Assembly: GCF_003151075.1 (NCBI RefSeq)
Contig: NZ_CP029482.1
Coordinates: forward strand, 4,092,001 to 4,156,000
DNA: 64,000 nucleotides
Direction: 5' to 3'
From: Pseudomonas sp. 31-12
GTDB taxonomy: Bacteria; Pseudomonadota; Gammaproteobacteria; Pseudomonadales; Pseudomonadaceae
Of this stretch, positions 8,390-16,725 are shown in pieces. The first letter of the stretch is position 1. The number at the start of each line of letters is the position of its first letter. The notes under the pieces were generated by a model that did no database searches, was not told the origin of the DNA, and worked only from the letters and a program-made list of their open reading frames with translations. The position numbers and the translations under genes are program-made.

Positions 8390-8493
8390 CGCCTGGACTC
8401 CGCAATTGCAACGCTTCACTTTTTGAACTAGCCCGACCCCTTCGCCACGCGCACGCTCAAGCCTTCGAAAGCCAATTTTCAAAGGAGAACGCC

Positions 8494-9447
8494 ATGACCA
8501 CGGTAGCCATCATTCAGCGCCCGCCCGTGCTGCTGGATCGCAGCGCAACGATTGCCCGGGCCGTGCAATCGGTCGCCGAGGCTGCGGCGGCGGGAGCCTC
8601 GCTGATCGTTTTGCCCGAATCGTTCATTCCCGGCTATCCATCGTGGATCTGGCGGCTGGCGGCGGGAAAGGACGGGGCTGTCATAGGCCAGTTGCACGCG
8701 CGGCTGCTGGCCAACGCCGTCGACATCGCCAACGGTGACCTGGGCGAATTGTGCGAAGCCGCCAGGGTTCATGCGGTGACGATCGTGTGCGGCCTCAATG
8801 AATGCGACCGGCGCACGGGAGGCGGCACGCTCTATAACAGCGTAGTCGTTATCGGTCCGGACGGCGCCGTGCTCAACCGACACCGCAAGCTGATGCCGAC
8901 CAATCCAGAGCGCATGGTGCATGGCTTCGGTGATGCGTGCGGGTTGCGCACGGTCGACACACCGGTTGGCCGCGTGGGCGCGCTGATCTGCTGGGAAAAC
9001 TACATGCCGCTGGCGCGCTATTCGCTGTATGCCCAAGGGGTGGAAATCTACGTCGCGCCCACGTACGACACCGGCGAAGGCTGGATCAGCACGATGCGGC
9101 ACATTGCACTCGAAGGGCGCTGCTGGGTGCTGGGCAGTGGCACTGTGCTGCGCGGCAGTGACATTCCCGAGGACTTCCCGGCGCGTGCGCAACTGTTTGC
9201 CGATCCGGAGGAATGGATCAACGACGGCGACTCGGTGGTGGTCAGTCCGCAAGGCCGGATCGTGGCCGGTCCACTGCACCGGGAGGCCGGCATTCTGTAT
9301 GCGGACATCGACGTCGCACTCGTGGCGCCAGCACGGCGGGCGCTCGACGTCACCGGGCATTACGCGCGCCCGGACATTTTCGAGTTGAAAGTGCGGCGCA
9401 CGCCGGCGACAGCGGCGCATTTCATCGACGAAGGAGTCATGCCATGA
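8494..9447 (+). CDS. Nitrilase-family carbon-nitrogen hydrolase
   Basis: The 317-residue enzyme has the full Glu-Lys-Cys triad of the nitrilase superfamily: E42 in LPESFIPGYP, K132 in HRKLMPT and C166 in ALICWENYMP. The CWENYMPLAR and PTYDTGEGW segments are those of true nitrilases (branch 1), which convert R-CN to acids and ammonia; the natural substrate is unknown. AAGGAG precedes the ATG. The stop overlaps the ATG of the following GFA gene (ATGA), so the two form an operon. Confidence 0.92.
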   Translation: MTTVAIIQRPPVLLDRSATIARAVQSVAEAAAAGASLIVLPESFIPGYPSWIWRLAAGKDGAVIGQLHARLLANAVDIANGDLGELCEAARVHAVTIVCGLNECDRRTGGGTLYNSVVVIGPDGAVLNRHRKLMPTNPERMVHGFGDACGLRTVDTPVGRVGALICWENYMPLARYSLYAQGVEIYVAPTYDTGEGWISTMRHIALEGRCWVLGSGTVLRGSDIPEDFPARAQLFADPEEWINDGDSVVVSPQGRIVAGPLHREAGILYADIDVALVAPARRALDVTGHYARPDIFELKVRRTPATAAHFIDEGVMP

Positions 9448-9878
9448 GCATTGAACGGTCTTACAAGGGCAGTTGTTTCTGCGGCGCGGTCGAGTTCACC
9501 GTCAGCGGCGAGCCAGCCGGAATGGGCTATTGCCATTGCGAGTCGTGCCGGCACTGGTCAGCAGGACCGGTCAACGCCTTCACGCTGTGGAAACCCGACG
9601 CGGTGCACGTGACGCGGGGCGCCGACAACATCGGCACCTTCAACAAGACACCTCGCAGTTACCGCAAGTGGTGCAAGACGTGCGGCGGACACCTCTTCAC
9701 TGAACACCCTGAGATGGGACTGATCGATGTATATGCCGCGATCATTCCGGATCTCGAATATTCGCCGGGCGTTCACGTGCACTATCAGGAGACGGTGCTG
9801 CGGATCAAGGATGGGTTGCCGAAGTTAAAGGATCTCCCCGGCGAACTAGGCGGATCGGGTATCAGCGTGGAGGAATAA
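9444..9878 (+). CDS. GFA-family (Mss4-like) zinc protein
   Basis: This 144-residue protein carries the zinc-ligand pattern of glutathione-dependent formaldehyde-activating enzyme-like proteins: CFC at 11-13, CHCESC at 30-35 and CKTC at 77-80. GFA proteins are small sulfur/zinc folds, few with proven reactions. Coupling to the nitrilase suggests a role with its substrate or aldehyde by-product, but that is inference. A strong terminator follows. Confidence 0.88.
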   Translation: MSIERSYKGSCFCGAVEFTVSGEPAGMGYCHCESCRHWSAGPVNAFTLWKPDAVHVTRGADNIGTFNKTPRSYRKWCKTCGGHLFTEHPEMGLIDVYAAIIPDLEYSPGVHVHYQETVLRIKDGLPKLKDLPGELGGSGISVEE

Positions 9879-9960
9879 CGCTGGCAAGGGTGTCCGGGAT
9901 CCCGACTTGCCAGGTTATACCGGTTGCTGTCTGTTCGGCGCTCAAGCAGCGGAACAAAAA

Positions 9961-9990
9961 AACGGGCGCCCTGAAGGCGCCCGTTTTTTA
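9961..9990. terminator. Rho-independent terminator after the nitrilase/GFA operon
   Basis: AACGGGCGCC and GGCGCCCGTT form a 10-bp stem around CTGAA, followed by a T run and preceded by an A run, so it can serve both strands. The same stem sequence reappears at 59955-59979. Confidence 0.9.
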
Positions 9991-10062
9991 TCCTCGTCGC
10001 TGACTTAAGCCGATGCGCTTGCAACGCCTGGCCAGTTCACACGCCGATGTTCATTCTTGCGA

Positions 10063-10578
10063 TCATTGCGTTTTTTTGGATCCTGAGGTGGCAGCGTTGT
10101 GCAACCCTTTGGTGTTGTGCTCGCCTGGAGTCGAGGTCGAAATGGCACCGGCCTTGGTGACGCCGCGGGTATCTCGCGATTGGGCGATGCCTGAAGTCGT
10201 CGAGCCATGACCGCGACTTTCTCCGCGATCATTGCCGTAATGGTTTCCGCTTTCACCACGGTCTCGAACGGCCTTGCCGGCATGATCGCTGGCCAGTCCA
10301 TTGCCACGGCCATTACTGTCAGCATTGCCGGAGTGACCTGAGCCGCTGTGACCGCCACCCGTACCACCGCCATGGCCGCCACCATTGCCACCGCCACCGC
10401 CATTGCCACCGCCGTTACCGCCTCCGTTGCCACCACCACCACCACCACCACCACCACCACCACCCTCTTTCGCATAGGCGGAATTCATGACGGAAAGGTC
10501 AGCAGGGAGTAATGGAGCGGCTGCAAGCATCATGGCGCAGGACATGACAGCAAAAAGACTCTTATTCTTCAAAAGCAT
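10063..10578 (-). CDS. Exported glycine/asparagine-rich protein
   Basis: The product is about 171 residues. A signal peptide (MLLKNKSLFAVMSCAMMLAA, with an AYAK site further on) is followed by a Gly run and then GGGN, GGGH and GGT repeats, then a hydrophilic tail rich in Ser, Gly and His. There is no catalytic domain. The Gly tract is encoded by a near-perfect GGT/ACC trinucleotide run at about 10431-10464, which could change length by slippage. The start at 10578 is chosen over 10590 because GGAAG precedes it. Low-complexity exported proteins of this type are common in Pseudomonas; function unknown. Confidence 0.65.
   Translation of the reverse strand: MLLKNKSLFAVMSCAMMLAAAPLLPADLSVMNSAYAKEGGGGGGGGGGGGNGGGNGGGNGGGGGNGGGHGGGTGGGHSGSGHSGNADSNGRGNGLASDHAGKAVRDRGESGNHYGNDRGESRGHGSTTSGIAQSRDTRGVTKAGAISTSTPGEHNTKGLHNAATSGSKKTQ
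10431..10464. repeat. ACC/GGT trinucleotide tract inside the Gly-rich gene
   Basis: About eleven ACC units in a row encode the poly-Gly stretch after the signal peptide. The tract keeps the reading frame when whole units are gained or lost, so it should vary in length between strains. Confidence 0.85.
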
Positions 10579-10716
10579 GGTGGCTTCCATAGGTTGATAT
10601 CACGTGCCATAGGACGCGATTACCCTGTTTCAGTTCCAAGCCCTGCGACAGACGGGAGGCAAGATACGCAACCTCCCTTTTGTAAGTGGATTCCAATCGC
10701 ATTCGCCCCGCAGGCG

Positions 10717-11187
10717 CTAGTCAAAAGCACCGTTGAGCACTTCATAGATGAGCCCGGTGGCCAGCGCGACGAGGATCAAATCGGTCCCGGCCTGTTGCCA
10801 TTCATACCCATCGTAATGAGGCAGCCTGCCGATCAACCGGCCATCCAGTTTTTTGGCAATGCCGGGGGGAAGCGGCTTGCCACGAGCGAGGTTCTTTTGA
10901 ATGCCAGGTGGCAACGCAGGCCCGGGACTCCAGTAGTCCCGGTAGCCGCCCACAATTCCCAGAATGTTGCTGCGATTGATGCTCGGCCCATGATCCCAAT
11001 CGCCGCCTCCTGAGTTTTTACCTTTGCCCGCCTGACCGCCCTGATTGCCATGGGTCTGGCTGTTTTGCGGGTTTCCCTTGCCGTTGCCCTGGCCTTTTCC
11101 ATTCCCGGGATCGGCCAATGCAGTTACCGAACCGCAGGCCAGAGCAAGACTTGTCACAGCAGCAATCAACGAGTGGGATCTGAACAT
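10717..11187 (-). CDS. CigR/RcnB-like exported protein
   Basis: This 156-residue protein has a clear signal peptide (MFRSHSLIAAVTSLALACGS, cleavage after TALA). A Gly/Asn/Lys/Gln-rich linker follows, then a C-terminal domain with ALPPGIQKNLARGKPLPPGI and a final hydrophobic DLILVALATGLIYEVL. The PPGI...ARGKPLPPGIAKK pattern and the final segment resemble the anti-virulence regulator CigR family of Salmonella and related RcnB-like proteins. AAGGA precedes the ATG. It may be anchored in the inner membrane by the C-terminal segment. The function in Pseudomonas is unknown. Confidence 0.7.
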   Translation of the reverse strand: MFRSHSLIAAVTSLALACGSVTALADPGNGKGQGNGKGNPQNSQTHGNQGGQAGKGKNSGGGDWDHGPSINRSNILGIVGGYRDYWSPGPALPPGIQKNLARGKPLPPGIAKKLDGRLIGRLPHYDGYEWQQAGTDLILVALATGLIYEVLNGAFD

Positions 11188-11335
11188 CGGGTCGTTCCTT
11201 CAGTAGGCGATAGCCCTCTGACTGTAGACGCTTTGGACGGTGTGGGTTCCATGTACCGATGAGAGACTCGAAGATCATGGCTCAATGCTTTCGCAGTATC
11301 CCGGCATCGCCCCCATCTGGCTCACCCATGCATTG

Positions 11336-11377
11336 TTGATATAGCTCAATGATTTTCCGTCACTCAGGCGTAGAAAG
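11336..11377 (+). promoter_or_regulatory. Anr/FNR box and -10 region of the BON-protein gene
   Basis: TTGATATAGCTCAA (11336-11349) fits TTGAT-N4-ATCAA with one mismatch. TAGAAA (11371-11376) lies 28-34 bases from its centre, which puts the box near -41.5, a class-II activated promoter. A 40-base segment here is nearly identical to 17843-17890. Confidence 0.75.
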
Positions 11378-11434
11378 TACGGACAGGGCACACACGGTCT
11401 GTCAAATCTCGCGCAATTCACAGAGGACTTCATC

Positions 11435-12082
11435 ATGAACGACCTGAGCCTGCGTAATGCCATCCTGGATGAACTGGAATTCCAGCCTGAAATCGATGCC
11501 GCCAACATTGGCGTGGCCGTGGATAACGGTGTGGTAACCCTCTCCGGTCACGTCTCAAGCTACGCCCAGAAAATTCGTGCAGAACGCGCCGTCAAAAGCC
11601 TCAAAGGCGTACGCGCAGTCGCCGAAGAAATCCAGGTGCGGCCGGAGAAAGGCGCTGGCACGGCAGATGACACCATTGCGAGTCGCGCGTTGAAAATCAT
11701 TAACTGGAGTTCCGACGTGCCCGACGGCGACATCAAAATCGTGGTGCAGAACGGATGGGTCGCCCTGGAAGGCGAAGTGGACTGGCAATACCAGAAGGAA
11801 ACCGTGGAATGGGCCGTGCGCAAATTGTCCGGCGTGGTGGGCATCGATAATCGGCTGACCCTTCGTTCCCGGGTAGACGCCGGTAATATCCAGCGCTGCA
11901 TTGAAGACGCACTCAAGCGCAGTGCCGAGATCGATGCCGAAGGGATTCACGTCAAGGTCCAAGGCGATGTGGTGATACTCGAAGGCAGGGTCCATTTATG
12001 GCGCCAGCGCCAGGTTGCAGAACGGGCGGCCTGGTCTGTACCTGGTGTAAAGGAAGTCATCGATCACATCCTGCTTGCCTGA
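11435..12082 (+). CDS. Triple BON-domain protein (OsmY-like)
   Basis: The 215-residue protein contains three BON repeats at about 1-70, 75-145 and 145-215. Each has the VxNGxVxLxGxV pattern (VDNGVVTLSGHV, VQNGWVALEGEV, VQGDVVILEGRV) and ends with a GV near a hydrophobic pair. No signal peptide is seen, so unlike OsmY it is probably cytoplasmic or membrane-peripheral. BON domains bind membranes or small ligands and are frequent in stress responses. AGAGG precedes the ATG. The Anr box upstream predicts induction at low oxygen. Confidence 0.88.
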   Translation: MNDLSLRNAILDELEFQPEIDAANIGVAVDNGVVTLSGHVSSYAQKIRAERAVKSLKGVRAVAEEIQVRPEKGAGTADDTIASRALKIINWSSDVPDGDIKIVVQNGWVALEGEVDWQYQKETVEWAVRKLSGVVGIDNRLTLRSRVDAGNIQRCIEDALKRSAEIDAEGIHVKVQGDVVILEGRVHLWRQRQVAERAAWSVPGVKEVIDHILLA

Positions 12083-12242
12083 GTCACGACCCCAAGTGCA
12101 GGAATAATCGAACATCAACTCAGAGGGCTAAACTTAAAACACCGTGTCGAGAACCGGCGATCTGATGTCTGGTGGTTGAGCGTCTGATGCAATGCAAGCG
12201 CAATGCCTGTGGCCGTTACCGACCCCTAAGGGGATGACAGTC

Positions 12243-13610
12243 ATGAACACACCCTGCGAAGAACCGCTGGATAAACCGGAGGGCTCACCTCGGCACATCG
12301 ACGCAGCCATCATCGCCCCGCTCCTGCGTCAGTACGCAGAGCCCTTGCCGACATTGGACTCCTCGACCTTTGGTGAAATGTTCGATCGCTACGGGGATGC
12401 GCGTGTAGTCATGATCGGTGAAGCCAGCCATGGCACCCGCGACTTCTATGAAACCCGGGCAGCGATTACCCAAAGGCTGATTGAACACCACGGGTTCAAC
12501 ATTGTGGCGGTGGAAGCCGACTGGCCGGACGCCGGCCATGTCGACCAGTACGTCCGCGGCCTGGCCCGAACGGCGTGGAAACGTCATATCTTCAGCCGGT
12601 TTCCGACCTGGATGTGGCGCAATACCGAGGTGAAGTCATTCGTCCACTGGCTGCATCAATTCAATCACCGGCTCGCCCCTGAACGTCGTGTCGAATTCCG
12701 TGGGCTCGACATTTACAGTTTGCGCAATTCCATTCATGAAGTGCTGCGTTACCTGGACCAGGTCGACGCGCAGCTGGCCCACGAAGCGCGCCGACGCTAT
12801 GGCTGCCTGACACCGTGGCAGGATGATCCGGCGCTGTACGGTCACTTCGTCGAACGTGGCGGCCTGATGCCCTGTGAACAACCGGTAGTCGAGCAACTCA
12901 ACGCCATGTTGGCCAAACAGCTGGCCGGGCTTGTCCGGGATGACGAAGGGTTCTTCAATGCGGCCCAAAACGCCCGGGTGGTGCAGGCGGCGGAACAGTA
13001 CTATCGCGCAATTTATCGCGGCTCGACCGACTCCTGGAACCTGCGCGACCGACATATGTTCGACACCCTGCAGAGGCTGCTTGAGCACCGAGGCTCCCAG
13101 GGCAAAGCCGTGGTCTGGGCGCACAACTCCCATATTGGCAATGCGGCCGCCACCGAAATGGGCTGGAAAGGTCAGTTCAATATCGGCCATTTGTGCCGCA
13201 GTGCCTTTGGGCGCGAGGTCGTGCTGATCGGCATGAGCACCGACCGGGGCCAGGTGGCGGCGGCTGATGACTGGGACGGCGACATGCTCATCAAGGACAT
13301 CAGGCCCTCGCACCCGGATAGCTGGGAGCATCAGTTTTTCAAGGCGGGGGTTCCGGCATCGTTGACTGACTGGCGAGACCCGCGCCACAAAGAACTGCGT
13401 AGAGTCCTGACCAAGCCGTTGCTGGAGCGGGCCATCGGCGTGATTTATCGTCCGGAAACCGAGCGTCGCAGTCATTACTTCGAAGCGGCGCTGGCCGAGC
13501 AATTTGACGCGATGATCTGGATTGAACAGACACGCCCCGTGACCGCACTGGCGCTGCCGAAGAACCAGGCGATCGAACCGGAGGATGAGACCTTTCCGTT
13601 TGGGTTGTGA
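12243..13610 (+). CDS. Erythromycin esterase-family protein
   Basis: This 455-residue protein shows the family's opening motif GEASHGTRDFYETRAAI, then VAVEADWPDA, WMWRNTE and AHNSHIGNA, so the putative catalytic Glu/His residues of the Ere fold are present. Ere enzymes hydrolyse macrolide lactones, but most chromosomal relatives, including those in stress islands, have no proven antibiotic role, so resistance should not be assumed. ATG 12243 is 9 bases after AAGGGG (12228-12233). The gene lies alone on the plus strand after the BON gene and may be read with it. Confidence 0.85.
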   Translation: MNTPCEEPLDKPEGSPRHIDAAIIAPLLRQYAEPLPTLDSSTFGEMFDRYGDARVVMIGEASHGTRDFYETRAAITQRLIEHHGFNIVAVEADWPDAGHVDQYVRGLARTAWKRHIFSRFPTWMWRNTEVKSFVHWLHQFNHRLAPERRVEFRGLDIYSLRNSIHEVLRYLDQVDAQLAHEARRRYGCLTPWQDDPALYGHFVERGGLMPCEQPVVEQLNAMLAKQLAGLVRDDEGFFNAAQNARVVQAAEQYYRAIYRGSTDSWNLRDRHMFDTLQRLLEHRGSQGKAVVWAHNSHIGNAAATEMGWKGQFNIGHLCRSAFGREVVLIGMSTDRGQVAAADDWDGDMLIKDIRPSHPDSWEHQFFKAGVPASLTDWRDPRHKELRRVLTKPLLERAIGVIYRPETERRSHYFEAALAEQFDAMIWIEQTRPVTALALPKNQAIEPEDETFPFGL

Positions 13611-13672
13611 GACGCAACAAGGGGCAGGAATCGCCTATGGAGCGGCGCCCCTGCGAAGTACGACGGCGTCAT

Positions 13673-14125
13673 TCAAAGGCTCACGCGCCTGGCCAGTTCA
13701 ACAGTGGGCACCCACAGGGCGTTGATGCAGACGTCCTCGTCCTTTTCCGTCACAGGCTCAAGGGCCAGCGGGTCAAGCAGGCGCCAGTTGACCATCGCCA
13801 GACGTGCAATGCCATTTTTGTCGAGTAGCGAATGCGCCAGACACTCACACAAGGACCGAGGCAGGGCTCTTGTGAGGGGATCGATGTCGGCATTCTCAAG
13901 CTCGATCTCAAAACGTGCTGTGCACGTGTCTGCCAAATTCTGCGCCGCCTGAGAGGCGAAGTGAGACACCGTAAAATATCCCGCCGTCAGCGCCATCAGG
14001 ATCGACAGCAGGAGGGTTGCCTCACGTTTCCAGGAACGGGGGCCCGGCCAACGCAAGAGCCCGAGCACCGAGCCTCTGCCCCGGGCCACATGAAGCCCGC
14101 TGCTCACAAGTTTGTTGTCTGTCAT
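13673..14125 (-). CDS. Uncharacterised single-span membrane protein
   Basis: The product is 150 residues with a basic N terminus, one hydrophobic span (about residues 36-56, LLLSILMALTAGYFTVSHFA) and a C-terminal region of about 90 residues likely outside. That region has cysteines at three places (TCTARF, LCECL, DVCINALW) which may form disulfides. I recognise no family. It ends 62 bases after the convergent esterase gene and starts 66 bases after the P-type ATPase remnant, in the same direction as the latter. Confidence 0.55.
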   Translation of the reverse strand: MTDNKLVSSGLHVARGRGSVLGLLRWPGPRSWKREATLLLSILMALTAGYFTVSHFASQAAQNLADTCTARFEIELENADIDPLTRALPRSLCECLAHSLLDKNGIARLAMVNWRLLDPLALEPVTEKDEDVCINALWVPTVELARRVSL

Positions 14126-14191
14126 GACCGGATCTCTCGCCCATGTTTATCAAGAGAATGGCGCCGATCGGCGAACGCCGTTTGATCTTGA

Positions 14192-14727
14192 TCAACTTGC
14201 GTGCAGTTGTGTCCCGCCTGCTTGCCGCGCACCGTGCCAACGCAGGTACAGCTTGCGCAGCTCGCTAAACCAGAAGACCAGGCTGGCCATTGCCAAACTG
14301 GAAGACAGCAAGTAACGAAAAAACTTGCGGATATTGTCCAGAATCCCGCGCCCTTCGCGAACAGCCAGGACAATGCTCGCAAAGTTATCGTCGGCCAGAA
14401 TCATTTTTCCCGCCTGCCTGGTCACCTCCGTTCCGGTGATGCCCATGGCGATGCCGATATCGGCTGACTTCAGTGCCGGAGCATCAATCACACCATCCCC
14501 CGTCATCGCCACCACATGCCCCTGCGCCACACGAGCATAAACCGAGGTCGATTTGACCGCTTCGGCCAGGGCCGCGTCATCCAGCTTATCTGGATCGGCC
14601 CCGCTTGGGCTTGCGCACTGGATAAGCCCGCGCGAAGATCAGCGTCCAGCTCGCGGACAATCGTTTCAACGTCTTCGAGGTGGGGCGAAACGATACGGTG
14701 TTTGCCAGTCTCAGCTGCGCTACTCAT
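14192..14727 (-). pseudogene. Internally deleted cation-transporting P-type ATPase
   Basis: The gene starts like an ATPase N terminus (MSSAAETGKHRIVSPHLEDV, with [15 protein letters not shown]) and then jumps, with a frameshift near 14610, to [20 protein letters not shown] of the P domain. A second gap removes the segment before [10 protein letters not shown], and a third removes membrane helices after FRYLLSS. In the hinge motif GDGVNDAPALK the Asn is Ile. The phosphorylated Asp of DKTGT and most of the pump are gone, so it cannot transport. An intact ancestor of about 900 residues would be of the SERCA/Na-K type. The Anr-like box at 14856-14869 may be its old promoter. Confidence 0.85.
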
Positions 14728-14855
14728 TTCATCCCCTTTTACAACGGAGTGTGCGCCGTTGATCCATTGATGGCGTAACGAACACGAATGCACGAAATGA
14801 TAGGTGACGATAACGCGTCGAGTGCGTTGGTGTGTTGAGCCATTGCACCGAACGC

Positions 14856-14869
14856 TTGAGCAACATCAA
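14856..14869. promoter_or_regulatory. Degenerate Anr/FNR box between the ATPase remnant and the flavin monooxygenase
   Basis: TTGAGCAACATCAA differs from TTGAT-N4-ATCAA at one position. It lies 130 bp before the remnant's start (minus strand) and 59 bp before the oxidoreductase start (plus strand), so which gene it serves is uncertain. Confidence 0.5.
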
Positions 14870-14927
14870 CAAATAGCCTATCCGCATGGGGTATCTTGAC
14901 GCGACTCTTGCGCGCCGAGGATTCGCC

Positions 14928-15995
14928 ATGCCTTCTACCCCCACCGAAGTGGACGTCGCGATTATCGGCGGCGGCCAGTCCGCACTCGCCGTGGCGTACT
15001 TTTTGCGCCGAACAGGGCGTTCGTTCGTGATCATTGATGCCGAAGCCGGCCCGGGCGGCGCCTGGCGGCACGGCTGGAATTCCCTGCGACTGTTTTCGCC
15101 CTCGACCTGGAGTTCCATCGCCGGCTGGATGATGCCGCCGGTCACGGATGGCTACCCAAGCCGCGACCACGTACTCGATTACCTGCGCCAGTATGAGCAA
15201 CGCTACCAATTCCCTACCGCGCGGCCCTATTGGGTGAACGCTATTGAACGCCGGAACAGTCGCCTGCTCCTCAAGACCGATAGCCGTAGCTGGCTGGCCC
15301 GCACAGTGGTCAGCGCGACGGGCACCTGGCGCCATCCCTTCCTGCCGCATTACCCCGGCAGTGAAACCTTTACCGGCCAGCAATTGCATTCGGCTCACTA
15401 CGTCGACGCCAAGCCGTTTGCCGGAAAAAAAGTCCTGGTGGTGGGCGGTGGCAACTCCGGTGCACAAATCCTCGCTGAAGTCTCGCAAGTGGCCGACGTC
15501 ACCTGGGTCACCCCGCAGCCGCCACAATTTCTCGCCGATGACGTCGATGGCCGAGTGCTGTTCGAACGCGCCACCGAACGCTGGAAAGCTCAGCTCGCCG
15601 GCACGGTCATTGAACAACCGGTCGGTGGCTTGGGCGATATCGTGATGGTGCCGCCAGTCGTCGAAGCCCGGGAGCGCGGCGTATTGCACGCGGTTCGGCC
15701 GTTCTTGCGCTTTACCGAAACCGGCGTGGTGTGGGCCGATGGCTCGCAAACGCCGGTCGACGCGGTGATCTGGTGCACCGGCTTCCACCCTGCCCTCGGC
15801 TATCTGGAATCACTGGGCGTGTGCACCGCCGATGGGCGCGTGGCCGTCGAAGGCACGCACTCAATCCAAGAGCCGCGCTTGTGGCTAGTGGGCTATGGCG
15901 ACTGGACAGGCGCCGCTTCCGCGACACTGATCGGCGTCACGCGCACGGCACGCAGTACCGTGGAAGAAATCGACCGATTTTTAACGGAGCACTGA
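14928..15995 (+). CDS. ArsO-like NAD(P)H-dependent flavin monooxygenase
   Basis: This 355-residue protein has two dinucleotide folds: FAD site GGGQSA (14-19) and NAD(P)H site GGGNSG (173-178). It also has [18 protein letters not shown], a stretch characteristic of ArsO-type single-component flavin monooxygenases that occur in ars operons, and a late TGFHP motif. The substrate is unproven; arsenic linkage is supported by the convergent ArsN2-like gene. The start at 14928 has GAGG 7 bases upstream, whereas 14886 has no ribosome site. No arsR, arsB or arsC is in the window. Confidence 0.75.
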   Translation: MPSTPTEVDVAIIGGGQSALAVAYFLRRTGRSFVIIDAEAGPGGAWRHGWNSLRLFSPSTWSSIAGWMMPPVTDGYPSRDHVLDYLRQYEQRYQFPTARPYWVNAIERRNSRLLLKTDSRSWLARTVVSATGTWRHPFLPHYPGSETFTGQQLHSAHYVDAKPFAGKKVLVVGGGNSGAQILAEVSQVADVTWVTPQPPQFLADDVDGRVLFERATERWKAQLAGTVIEQPVGGLGDIVMVPPVVEARERGVLHAVRPFLRFTETGVVWADGSQTPVDAVIWCTGFHPALGYLESLGVCTADGRVAVEGTHSIQEPRLWLVGYGDWTGAASATLIGVTRTARSTVEEIDRFLTEH

Positions 15996-16026
15996 ATCCA
16001 AGGGTGATCGCCGCGGCGGGGTCGAT

Positions 16027-16461
16027 TTACACCCCCAATGTCTTGCGTAAATAACTCGCCGACGCCGGGCATAACTGTTTGAACTGGACGGTCTGGCTGA
16101 TAGCCGCGGGGGCCGTCTGCCGATCGAACCGTTCATAACCATTGGCCGAGAAAAACCCGGCCGCCCCTTGGGTCAACAAATGCAGGCGGAGTGCACCTTG
16201 GGAGGCGGCACACTGTTCCAATGCAAGCAACACGGCGTTGCCCAGCCCTTCGCCACGACGTGCATCACTCACCACGACGGATCGCAGCAACATGTCGGGC
16301 GCAGCGCCCTCCAGGCCCCCAAACGCCACCCACTTTCCGTCCGCTTCAAACCGGTAAAACTGCCGACCGGGTTCGCCGACATCGTCGCAGGGCAATGCCG
16401 CCTGACGCAGCGCATCACGGAGCTGATCCAGAGCGTTGTCGCCGACTTTAGTCATCTGCAT
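16027..16461 (-). CDS. ArsN2-like GNAT N-acetyltransferase
   Basis: This 144-residue acetyltransferase has the GNAT acetyl-CoA loop DARRGEGLGNAVL (motif A) and the ArsN2 signature tail: LLTQGAAGFFSANGYERFDR, AAPAAI-like spacing and LCPASASYLRK at the end. ArsN2 proteins occur with arsenic-resistance genes and are thought to acetylate organoarsenicals or related toxins. The ATG at 16461 has AAAGG upstream and matches family length; the longer open frame is not supported. It is convergent with the ArsO-like gene (31-bp gap). Confidence 0.8.
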   Translation of the reverse strand: MQMTKVGDNALDQLRDALRQAALPCDDVGEPGRQFYRFEADGKWVAFGGLEGAAPDMLLRSVVVSDARRGEGLGNAVLLALEQCAASQGALRLHLLTQGAAGFFSANGYERFDRQTAPAAISQTVQFKQLCPASASYLRKTLGV

Positions 16462-16725
16462 ATGAAACGCCTTTGAAGGTCCGAATGCGTTGAAGGCTAG
16501 CAGGCCGCTTGAGCCGCCGACGATGCCCGAAAGATTTTCATCGACACCACCTCGGCCTGAATCGCCACATCCTTGCCGGGGATGCGCAAGGAAGACGCAC
16601 TGGCAACGATCTGCGCACCGCGAGTGCCTCCGGCCTGAAAGCCAAGGATCAGCAGGGTACTGCGTGGATTGGGCGACCGACATCGCGCAGCTGATCTTTA
16701 TTAACGGCGCGCTACGGGGTGCCCT
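16462..16725. other. 264-bp region without a supportable gene
   Basis: On the minus strand one frame reads AGGTRGAQIVASASSLRIPG and then a hydrophilic end with a stop. This looks like the 3' end of a lost gene, but I cannot name the family. A degenerate FNR-like motif, CTGATCTTTATTAA, is at 16691-16704. Confidence 0.35.

Noticed and set aside
12243..13610. Calling the erythromycin-esterase-like gene an antibiotic resistance gene
   Set aside because: The family is broad and mostly uncharacterised in chromosomes; the sequence alone does not show macrolide hydrolysis.
16027..16683. Full open frame of the ArsN2-like gene (218 residues)
   Set aside because: The first 74 residues lack family similarity; AAAGG and the ATG at 16461 give the usual length.
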